From Haemonchus contortus (lineage: Eukaryota > Nematoda > Chromadorea > Rhabditida > Trichostrongylidae): a stretch of DNA of 64,000 nucleotides. The stretch is taken from positions 38,591,005 to 38,655,004 of the forward strand of contig LS997567.1 of the NCBI GenBank assembly GCA_000469685.2, in the 5' to 3' direction. Within the stretch, counting starts at the first letter, position 1, and the number at the start of each line of letters is the position of its first letter. Below, piece after piece: positions 37,735-46,888 of the stretch. The notes beneath the pieces were generated by a model. It had not been told where the DNA came from. It was given only the letters and a program-made list of their open reading frames with translations, and did not search any database. The translations under genes and the position numbers were made by a program.

Positions 37735-38242
37735 CAGTAGCGCTCAAAAGTATTCGGCGAAATGCTTCTTCACTTATAATTTTCAGTCGTAACTTATTCC
37801 CTACTCGATCTAATCAAGCGGAATTTCAATATGTGTAGCATTGGTGTAGTGTGAATATTTACCACTATTAACCTGCAATCTGATCATGTTCCATATATCC
37901 CAAAGAGCTTGAACTCAAAATCATCTGAAAATAAAAATGGTGGTCCTTTTAGAGTCTCTTCCCTTTTTGCCATGTCTAAAGTGTACGAGCGCTAATGCCG
38001 AACCCAGAAGAGAAGAAAAACGCGCACAAGGTCCGAATAACTGCAGACGTCACGAAGTTGCTTTCAGCACAGTTCACAAACGCCTCCCCATTGGTATGTG
38101 GATATGGCTGTTTTACAGTCAAGTAGTGTTGGATAGTGTAAAATATGCTTCAGTCAAACATATCAAAATTTCATGCGATTTGCTCCACTGGGAAAAAAGA
38201 TACGGCAAGTTAAAGTTGGCCGAATACTTTTGAGCGCTACTG
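37735..38242. mobile_element. Tc1/mariner-type non-autonomous element
   Basis: Inverted repeats CAGTAGCGCTCAAAAGTATT... at both ends match over at least 24 bases without mismatch. TA lies just outside each end (37733-37734, 38243-38244). At 508 bp it is too short for a transposase. A short internal frame (starting MPNPEEKKNAHKVRITADVT at 37995) may be a relic. The high identity of the ends suggests a relatively young insertion. Confidence 0.88.
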
Positions 38243-38753
38243 TATTTATGCGAACCTACATACATATGTATACCATTGATGTCTACAGCATAGGCAGTGC
38301 CAATGCTTAGGTGGTTTTTGATATCTTGTAGGACTCTATTGCCTTGTGGTCAAAAAATGATTGATCCCCAAGTTCATGTCTGTTGGCCTGGGATTTTTTT
38401 TTGTAGAAAGTGATCCAGAAACGAATTTGTGGTAATAGGTAACACCTCAAGGAGGGCTAGACGGTGGATGAGAAGGCATTATCCAGCCAAGAGTTTCAAA
38501 TACTTCCTAAATTTGATAAGCTAGGGGTAAAGGGGGAAGGGGGAACTATATGACCATGTGGCAATGGAGAAAGTGAGCTCGGTCTTGTTTTCCTTTCAAC
38601 TTGATAGCCCCGGGGTCGAAGTGTGCCCAATAGTATTCCCGTCAAGTGCAGCGTTGTTAAGTAAGAGTCCCACGGAGCCACTCTCCCTATACTTCACCGA
38701 CACACAGTATAACCTTTTTTTGGATATTTTCCCTAATCTGTAGAAGTGGGCGA

Positions 38754-39815
38754 TTATTGTCTGGTTACAATATTCGAAGCTCTTTGCCAAGCATCGTGCA
38801 TTCCGTCTGGGATGCTATTCATCAACGTCACAAAACGTATCGAAATCGATGATGGTGGATGGCCGGTTTGTGGATCTCCCTCACGAGGAAAGGCGCAATT
38901 TTTAATCGGCTGAATTGGCTGGCGATGCACTGCTTTTTTGTAGTGTTCCATGGCTCGTAATCTGATTAATTTTCCAAACAGGCTCAATTCCAAATAAATT
39001 CAGGGGGTAATTTATAAAAATATGGGCTCAAACGGCTTATTGCGAAATTGACGTAAGATCCATGACCAGTCGCGGGTTCGTGAGCTGGATGACCTTTGCG
39101 GAGTTGAGGACAGCTCATCAAGCAAAGGGGCGGAATTCCGGCGATGTTCAAACGAATAACAGCAATTAAAGGGGTCCGAAATTACGGGATCACCTAATGT
39201 TCTGAAGTCATATATGGAATATTCTCTATCTCAACTTACTTTTTAAATCGAGGAGTCGGTGCTTTCGAGGTGTCAGTGGAAACAATGGTGGTATTTGTCG
39301 TAACTGTTGTGATGGGACCGGGTTTGTCGCCACTGCTTTTCATTTGCCCTCTTCTATATGCAGATCTGTGAGCGTTTAAAAATGTATTTTCAGCATAAAG
39401 TGTGTACTAGTAAACTCAACTAACTGTTAAAAAAAAGCAAAGTTACCTGAGAGATGGTGCCAGTCGTCGTCCCTCTTGATTGGTCAATGCAACAATGCGG
39501 TGACGCGAAGCCCGCATATGGACCCCGGCTACCCGTCTCATCCTGCAAACTTGTAAAATTTAATTTTTATTATTTCGAACGAGTTTCTTATGAATCATCA
39601 ATGATGAAAGTTCTTCATTTCACTGGTACAACATATCCCTTTGATTCAATCGTTTGATAAGTTTAACCACACTCTATGCTGACGAAACTACTACTAAGTC
39701 CTTTACCATAGAAGAATCTCAAACTCGGACAACTTTTGACTTAAGACTTGATCCCCGAATCAAGCTTACCGGCTGCTCCTACAACGAAACCACTTCCGTG
39801 AAAAAACGGCAGAAG
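38754..39815 (-). CDS. C-terminal exons of an unrecognised protein
   Basis: Exons 39542-39447, 39365-39240 and 38961-38754 join with matching phase (each boundary splits a codon 2+1) and proper GT/AG borders; the last ends at a TAA. The peptide includes RIVALTNQEGRR, then a Thr/Ser-rich stretch (PITTVTTNTTIVST), then MEHYKKAVHRQPIQP and SISIRFVTLMNSIPDGMHD. A further 46-bp exon at 39815-39770 (contains SAVFSRKWFRCRSS) also fits in phase 2 but is less certain. An ATG opens the 39542 exon, so that exon could alternatively hold the start. The middle is low-complexity and probably disordered; the C-terminus looks folded and helical. I do not recognise the family. Introns are 81 and 278 bp, ordinary for nematodes. 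Confidence 0.62.
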
Positions 39816-40044
39816 CTACAAGTTAGAAACCCAACCACAATTTTGTAGGAGCCCCTTAACAAAAGTATGAAAGCACATCTGCTCAGGTGAACTGCACGTG
39901 GGTGGCCCCATTTCCTGTTTCATTTTCAGTTTCGCCCGTCAAAGCTTCGTTTTCGTTTTGCTGCGTTAATACTGTCTTTAAATAAAAGTGCTCCTGGTTT
40001 GTTTCCTACTTTGGGCGGTCTGATTTGGTGGCAACTATCCCATC

Positions 40045-40315
40045 TCTAATACCCTGTGCTAGCGGGTATGGCCCACTAGCAAACTCTTGAGGCTCGCCAC
40101 TCGAATCCCGTGGATTTCTTCTCTCCAAGGTTCAGAAATTGGTACCAAACTTGTCTGGCAGAGTAAAAGTACTAATTTGCACATCGGATGACCATCGCAA
40201 GTGTATAGGCCACATACGCCTCGAAATACAATTACGATTCTGGATGGAAGTGGAATGTGTGGCGCATCCCAAAACCGGGACTGATCACTCATAAAATACT
40301 TTATCTTTCACCTCC
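40045..40315 (+). mobile_element. SINE family A copy
   Basis: Degenerate head with CACTCGAATCCCG; the 3' body matches the family (ACATCGGATGACCATCGCAA, GGAATGTGTGGCGCATCCC) and ends in a TATCTTTCACCTCC tail. Lies between two genes. Confidence 0.68.
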
Positions 40316-40797
40316 AATTGTTAGTGTTTTCTCGTTCTCAACATCAAATGTCTGTTCTGTAATGAGAATGTAAGGTAGGAAATTCAGGATTTTGAAGGCT
40401 TTCCAATAATATCGCGAATTTAACTGCTATGGACACCAGGAATGGCTTTCAATGAAAAATGGATGTAGGCAGGCAAGTGATTAGTCAGCAATGAAGAAAA
40501 AACAAGAACCGTCGAACAATCCGCCAGTCAACACCATGGTTTTTACGTATGATATTAGAGGTTCTAAGTACCTAAAGGTAGCATCTGCTGACACTTTAGT
40601 GACACTTTAGTGCTTAACAAAAAACGCAACAGAGAGGTCCTATGAGAGAGCGCAGACAATATGAGGAATACCTGAAGTGGCTGATAGTCGATACAGGGCC
40701 GGGTTCGGATTCGGAAGCGTAATGGTTCACAGTTTGCCTTGCCGCTTATTTAACGATAGAGTTATGGTATTTCTGGAGTATCTACTTTAGACGAATA

Positions 40798-41279
40798 ATG
40801 GAAGTGATAGTTCAGAATAGTGCAGTAGGCGGGGAAGAATTGGCGTGGCTCAGAGAAAAACTAAACTTCAAAAAGGTAGCAAAATTAAGAGACAAACGAG
40901 AATGTGATGACAAAGATTGCATGGAAGAGTTATTTGGACGAGTTGTCCAAATGAGGGGTACAGTAAGTTGACTGCGTGCAAAATGTGCGCCCCGGTGCGA
41001 ATGGTGTTCTCTACAACACCGTGTGAACTCGTCCACCTTTGAGTGTGTACGTCTTCTAAGCCCCGTTTCGGGGCCCTTATCAAGTTCAATCGAGGCCATT
41101 TTTCGACCCGGCAGCGTCCGTCGTACTATCCTTTGGGACACAGGTTCATTCTAAAGAGAAATCGCGATTTCGCTGCCTACTGATAGACTGCATATATTTA
41201 GGTACTACTGAAAATCGACGAACGCCTGGGCGATCAGCTTGAGTATGCCTTTAGTTCCGTCTGGGACCAAACATTTTGA
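40798..41279 (+). CDS. Complete small two-exon gene, 80 residues, unrecognised
   Basis: Exon 1 40798-40962 (55 codons, begins MEVIVQNSAVGGEELAWLRE) ends at a perfect GTAAGT. Exon 2 41202-41279 begins after ATATATTTAG in phase 0 (VLLKIDERLGDQLEYAFSS) and ends at TGA. A CTACTTTAG acceptor ends 7 bases before the ATG, which fits a spliced-leader trans-splice site, so this start was chosen and the gene seems complete. The product is soluble, charged and mostly helical, with two cysteines close together (ECDDKDC). An AATAAA-like signal lies near 41386. I do not recognise the family; it could be a small subunit of a larger complex. Alternatively 40791 could be an internal cis-spliced exon border and the gene could extend upstream. 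Confidence 0.62.
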
Positions 41280-41883
41280 TGGTGTTTTTCACTCTAACGA
41301 TAATATCAGCATGTAAACAGGAGATTTTCAAAAAAAAAAAACACAATGCTAACAGCAAAAATTCAAATGTGAACGTTCGAACATTTCAAATAAACTACGC
41401 AGAACTTTGATTTCACTGCCTATCAACGTTGTCAGACGTCAAACGCCGTAGCGTTTGCATAGCACCGAGACGGGCGACACCTCAGCTCCCAAAACCTTCT
41501 ATCAATCCAATCGCTATCTCCATTACTGCATGTATCAAACGTAAAGGAAAAGTATGAACAGGGACCATCAATAGTGGAATACATGTTCTCTGGGAACGGT
41601 GATCGGTGGGTCCGCCATCGTCCTCATCAGTCAGTGGTCGAATTTCCGACCGAAAATGCTTGGGTTCATGGGAAATCTATGTTCCTATGGGTAGGTTAGT
41701 TGGAAATGTGCTCTCTCGAGTTTAAGGGAAAATTCTTTTCTGCTCGTTTCCTCCCAGAAACCATTCTAAAGTCAAGTGAGCTAGAAAAATTCGCCATGGT
41801 CTGGAAATAAAGTAAATATGAATAAAGAATAAATATTTATCATAAGTAGGGTGGAGGCCATGTACATGGTGGCATAATAAATA

Positions 41884-42442
41884 TTAGGTTGATGCATAAT
41901 TATTGCGGATTTTTTTGTCTCCTTTTTTCTCTCCATAGAATTTGAATATTGAGTTAGGGTTTTTTTAGAAATGATCTGCTTGATTTTCTCAAAACCATCC
42001 GCATATTCGCGAAATTAGGCTTAACTACTTCGAGAAAGATTGGAAGGTGGCGCAGTCATTCCGCGATCTCAGTAACTTTTCGGCGATCGAACAATGAGCC
42101 AGAACTAACCAAGAATTGGGATCGGCCCCTAAATCTGCCACATTCACCAGCAGAAACTTTTATGGACTATCTCGTCAACTGTTCGCTGAAAAAATGGCTG
42201 GGGAATGGAACTTCCTTCTATTTGAATGGCTTGATGGCCGATGTCAAAGCGTAGATCGAACCCAAGGATCAAAACTTCTTCGCTTTTGGAATCCTACTAT
42301 CTAGCCAATGGAAAGCAATGCTGGACGTAGATGGTGGATAAGTTTCGGAGTAATTATTTGAACATGTTTTTGTTCAGTATTTTTATCGTTTCGTTAAGTA
42401 AAATTTTTTGAAAAAATCCGCAATGACTATGCATCAACCTAA
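41884..42442 (+). mobile_element. Internally deleted mariner, family 2
   Basis: Terminal repeats TTAGGTTGATGCATAATTAT at 41884 and its near-complement ending at 42442, flanked by TA on each side. At 559 bp it keeps a transposase N-terminal piece (LNYFEKDWKVAQSFRDLSN) and a C-terminal tail, missing the catalytic centre. Cannot encode transposase; could move only with help from an intact relative. Confidence 0.88.
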
Positions 42443-42444
42443 TA

Positions 42445-43760
42445 GTTAATAAATATTTTTAAATAGCTAGACGTAATAAAAATTGAACGAGAAAACAAGG
42501 TTTTTGATTCGAGGACATGAAATTGTTAGTAACTTGAGGCCCAGGATGCGAACATCAAATCTTTCGTCTTATGACACCTTTACTCCAGACGCTTACTCGA
42601 ATTTCACGGCCTAACACCTTCAGCTTGAGCGCCCAAGCATTAAAACGACCACTACGATCAACGGAAGCCGTTTCCGAAATAAACGTTTCCAGGAATGCCA
42701 AAGGTCACGCCTAAAAATGACCTAAATAAAAGCCAAATTGGAGGCCAACTGGTCAGTCCGGCTTCTGATGATGAAAAACTCTTGAAAATTCATTAGAAGA
42801 AAGTTACTTCAGAACTGTAAAAAAGTCGCTCTTCAAAAAAAAAATGTGAAAAGTACGAGAAGAAGACTGAAGAAAAGCCTCTGATCAGAACGAACCATAA
42901 GCAGGGCCAATCTTTTTTTTGATGGTCTTCGAAATTAAAGTAGGAAACCCTGGAGTATGGCATTTAGCTAAAAAAAACAAGTAAAAAATAGATAACGGAT
43001 GCTCGATAAGTAAGCTCCTCATCACAGGCCACTGTTATACCCGACACAGAAAAATTAATAAGCCCCAGAATTGGAACTGTCAATTAATTAATTATCACTT
43101 ATTAACTATTGATTATGAAGAAGAGCCAATTTTTATTTTCTTGTAACGATAGCTAAAATATTCAGACAATGAGTCTAACCTTCTTTTAAACATGCCAACT
43201 TACATTCTTCCAAAAGCTTCCTACTTACTTCCATTTCAGCAGCACCATTTACCTACAACTTCCTGTTTGCTTCTGCTCCTTAGAGGTCGAGCAATTAAAA
43301 TGGAGGAAACACACCTCAGACCACATGAAAAACGGCAATCTCCTAAAATTGGGCCTGGACACCGATGCCAGCCAAATTCCCCTTCGAGTCATTCGTTTGT
43401 TCATTGAAGAGCTATAAAGGACATTCCAAAATGTTATTAACCTACCTTTTATTGTACAGCACTATGTTTGAAAAAACAAAAGTAGCACATAAATCAGAGC
43501 AACAATCCAAAAGCTTTCTCTCAGAACTTTAGCAATTTCATTACCCCGATCTCATTGCACTCGGGTACCATTTGCAGTTGCAGCGAAATTAGGATAGGGA
43601 AGTCGACACGAACCTGAAAAAGCCGACTCCAAACGGACCCGATCTTAAGAATATGCAATTTAATCGATCGAGGCAAAGTGAGGTTCAGCGAATTTTCCTC
43701 GTGGCTTCTGTAACTCGTAGAATTTGAGTTCGATGTCGGACTACTATTGAGCACTCTCTC
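42445..43760. other. No supported gene
   Basis: A minus frame at 43521-43754 has an internal TTTTTCAG acceptor but no partner. Confidence 0.35.
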
Positions 43761-43769
43761 GAAGTAACC

Positions 43770-44026
43770 GAGAGACGGCCGTTAGGAACGATTTTGGGTA
43801 ATCGATTCGCCGCACGCGGCTGTCGCGGACCACTAATTCGCCGTTATTACAGCTCTAGCTTCTTCATACAGCTCAATCGATATACGATCATTATTCTATG
43901 TACAATTATACTATTAGTACTTTTGTTCCAGTAATTCTTACTTGCTGCTGCATTCTGCTACATTCCTTCGCGCGCGACGCCCCTCTCACCGCGACGCCAC
44001 CATTTCGTTCCTAATGCACCACACCC
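43770..44026 (-). mobile_element. MITE family B, copy 3, perfect 9-bp target duplication
   Basis: Same element in reverse orientation. Flanked by gaagtaacc at 43761-43769 and 44027-44035, identical on both sides. Ends GAGAGACGGCCGTTAGGAAC / revcomp GGGTGTGGTGCATTAGGAAC. Confidence 0.88.
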
Positions 44027-44401
44027 GAAGTAACCACTCAGAGACAGACAACGCGTGCGGTGGCCAATTGTGATCGGTCACCTCTGCCACAGCCCAATCG
44101 TAGAGTTTTCTCGCGCATACCACGTCATGAGAGTGGTCGTTTGAATGCAGCAACAAGTTCGGCAGGGATAAATTCAAAAAAAAAAGATTGAATTAGAGAA
44201 TGCTGATAAAATTGATTGAGTTTTCAGATGTGACCTCACCTTTTTTCCCACGATGCATTCCATTTCTCAAACATGAGTAGAAATGTGAGAGATATACAGC
44301 ATTACTTCGACTATACTTACCTTTTTTAATCGGCGTTATCTCATGGATGAGCTAATGCTCAGCTTGGCGTATTTCGTTTCGGGTGGTCATTCTCGTTTCA
44401 G

Positions 44402-44848
44402 GTCGAGGTGATTTCGAAGGGAGAAGAGGCTTGCCAGCTCGCCAACGACCGACGAACAAAGGGCTTAACAATAAGAACTATGGGCGAGGCTAGTAACTTG
44501 AGCAATTATCCAACCACATCGAACAAACTTACCTTTGACGCCGTTTTAAAAGTAGGCACATCAGGAGATGATTGCGCACAAACCTTTGAATACAAGTATA
44601 CCACGTCAGCAGGTCACTGCGGAGTATACGTAGTATCAGCGCTGTACCTTGTGGTCATTCCTCATTACCACTTATCCGTGGCAGCCACCGATTCCCTAAT
44701 TCAAGCTTGCTACCAGTTCCATTCTATTCTGGGGACACTACAGCCAGAATTATTGTTTGAAATCTTAGCAAGGATCCTGATTGAAATTGGTCTGAAAGAG
44801 AAATGCAGGGACTTCGTCAAGCAAGCGGCAATAAGATCACAAAGCTAG
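44402..44848 (+). CDS. Longest open frame in the window, possible terminal exon
   Basis: After CTCGTTTCAG, 148 codons are open to TAG at 44846. The first 50 (VEVISKGEEACQLANDRRTK, then TMGEASNLSNY and KLTFDAVLK) end beside a possible donor GTAGGC at 44552. The remainder (EYKYTTSAGHCGVYVVSALY, later LLFEILARILIEIGLKEKCR) stays in the same frame. It may therefore be one terminal exon or a 150-bp exon with a retained intron. The C-terminal part would form amphipathic helices. A minus-strand donor-like site exists inside it, but the plus frame is longer. Family not recognised; upstream exons not found. It lies 370 bp downstream of a MITE. Confidence 0.42.
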   Translation, partial: VEVISKGEEACQLANDRRTKGLTIRTMGEASNLSNYPTTSNKLTFDAVLKVGTSGDDCAQTFEYKYTTSAGHCGVYVVSALYLVVIPHYHLSVAATDSLIQACYQFHSILGTLQPELLFEILARILIEIGLKEKCRDFVKQAAIRSQS

Positions 44849-45037
44849 TGAAAAGCCAGTTCAAATGAGTAGCCAGGAAGGTTAGACATAGACGAACATT
44901 CGTGAACATCTGATCATGGTTTCAGCATCACCTCGATCGTTAATGTGTTGTCTCTCCACCAACATTTCTTTGCTACTAACTCCAGTTAGGGGTGAAGGTG
45001 GTTAAGTTGCAAATAGCGTACTATCACGTAAGCATGA

Positions 45038-45295
45038 GGGTGTGGTGCGTTAGGAACGAAATGGTCGCGTCGCGGTGAGAGGGGCGTCGCGCGCGAAGGA
45101 TAGTAGTAGGATGCAGCAGTGGGTAAGAAATACAAGAACAAAAGTACTAATAGTAGAATTGTGCATACAATAATGATCACATATCGACTGAGCTGTATGA
45201 AGAACGCTAGAGCTGTAATAACGGCGAGTGAATGGTCCGCGACAGCTGCGTGCGGCAAATCGACTACCCAAAATCGTTCCTAACGCCCGTCTCCC
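45038..45295 (+). mobile_element. MITE family B, copy 4, perfect 9-bp target duplication
   Basis: Begins GGGTGTGGTGCGTTAGGAAC and ends with the imperfect inverted complement (GCCCGTCTCCC). The flanks are taagcatga at 45029-45037 and 45296-45304, a perfect 9-bp duplication. Non-coding, with a GC-rich stretch (GTCGCGTCGCGG) near the left end and GGTCCGCGACAGC near the right. A 9-bp duplication points to Mutator-like mobilisation. Confidence 0.88.
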
Positions 45296-45304
45296 TAAGC
45301 ATGA

Positions 45305-45536
45305 TCACTGATCGATAACCGCCTGAGCCAACCAAGCCTTCCAAGGTCGGTTAATGGTACCAGACTCTTTGAAAAGTTAAAAGGACAGACTTGCACATAG
45401 GCTGGCCACCTCAATTGTTTAGGCCACATGAGCATTCAATAGGTTACTTCGATTCTGAATGAAAATCGAATGGGGGAGGGCGTATCCTTTAGACGGGATT
45501 GAACATCGCCGGAAGGCTTTATCTTCCAACTCCAAT
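45305..45536 (+). mobile_element. SINE family A copy, head truncated
   Basis: Starts within the body (CCGCCTGAGCCAACCAAGCC), continues through GGCTGGCCACCTCAATTG and ends TATCTTCCAACTCC. It sits 9 bases downstream of MITE copy 4's target duplication. Confidence 0.66.
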
Positions 45537-45657
45537 GACGAGCCAGTGAGGGATCAAACAAGAAAGCAACTGGTTATTTGCTTCAAGGTTCATTATATGC
45601 ATAGTAGACCATAGCGAAACCAGTTCATCACAATTAAACAGTTAAATTTTTGATATC

Positions 45658-46229
45658 TTATTTGTCAACATAAACTGGTGAACTCCCTGAACCTGGTTTT
45701 TCAAATTCTGTACCGTAACATCGGCCAGAGCCGATCTCCCTCGTTGCGAGGGATTTTAATGTACTTTGAGAGGATCTCAGACGTGGGATCACTTTTCTAA
45801 CGCACTTACTCATTGAGTACATCAGATTTTCGCCATCATCTTTCACGAGCCCTCCTTGAGACGCACTTACACTCCCGACCTCACTCAGGTACTTTAGGTA
45901 CCACGTCGTGGCTTGTGAGGTATGTTTGATGTCCCCTTGACAACGTTGACCAGACCGGAAATTTGCCGACACCAGGTGAAGCTCATTCAACTCAACCTTC
46001 TTGTCGAATCGAAATGGATCACCATATTTCGTCGCGATTCTAGTCCGAAATTGTGGTTGTCTGTTTGTTTATCTGAAAACATCCCTGAAATCTTTTCTCC
46101 TGGTTTAAACTTTCCTACACCGGTTAAATCGCCCAGATCGTGCACCCAGGGATAGACTTCGTTTTTCCTACAAACTTCATTTGAAAGGGGTACTATTCTT
46201 TGGACCACTGGGCGAGGGAAGTCCACCAC
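45658..46229 (-). pseudogene. Frame-shifted coding remnant, unrecognised
   Basis: Two adjacent minus-strand frames abut out of register near 45988. The upstream one (45987-46229) reads VDFPRPVVQRIVPLSNEV through VHDLGDLTGVGKFKPGEKIS. The downstream one (45658-45990) reads ELHLVSANFRSGQRCQGDIK through TTWYLKYLSEVGS and on to a stop. Together they span about 570 bp with one frame break, which suggests a decayed gene or retroelement piece. GTAAGT sites inside the second frame mean an intron-containing gene is also possible. No family recognised. Confidence 0.32.
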
Positions 46230-46609
46230 ATCGGCTACAAACAGGTAGGGGTGGAAGCCCGAAGCCGCTTAAAGAAAATATTGATTAAAGAAGTCTTAAG
46301 TCATACTGTAATGCCTAGACCTTGAGCCTTTTCAGTTTTTTACGAATTTTGTAGGGAATAATTCAGTAGTTAAGATTCGATCCTTACACTATGTGTGTAG
46401 ACATGACGCTTGACAGTCACGACACCTATGTTTACATGGAATCTGGCCCCATCAAGCACACGTGGCTAACGAGGCTGAGCTAAAATTCCGAAAATATTAT
46501 GATAGACCCTAACGGGAGAAGATCTCCGCATATTTTGATGTAAGCTTATTATTTCGCCCACAGTTTACAGTTCTCCCCACTGGCTTAACTTGTTAATTCC
46601 ATCTGATGC

Positions 46610-46831
46610 ATGCAGTCAGAACAAATTTGCCAAACCAAGTGTGGTTTGTTGGAAGGCCTGAGGAAGGATCTGGTCGACAACGAGTATGTTGAAGGCTTAG
46701 GGAAGGAATTGGTTGGCCATAATAAGGGAGTGACCATCTACAGTGAGAAGCTGTCTCCAGTCTTCAGACGGCTTGTACACGATCAAATACCTCGTCTTTA
46801 TTGCAACGAAAACAGTAAATACATTAAGTAG
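46610..46831 (+). CDS. 73-codon open frame with an internal repeat
   Basis: Begins at ATG near a GATGCATGCAG acceptor-like site. It contains LLEGLRKDLVDN followed at once by YVEGLGKELVGHN, a diverged in-frame duplication visible in DNA and protein. It then reads GVTIYSEKLSPVFRRLVHDQ and a stop at 46829. It lies just downstream of, and convergent with, the last exon of the minus-strand membrane-protein gene (46889). Could be an exon, a small gene, or antisense 3'UTR of that gene. Confidence 0.3.
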   Translation: MQSEQICQTKCGLLEGLRKDLVDNEYVEGLGKELVGHNKGVTIYSEKLSPVFRRLVHDQIPRLYCNENSKYIK

Positions 46832-46888
46832 GTAGCCCATAAAAGTATAATGTAAGGATTACGCCATAAACACAAAGGCATGAAAAGA

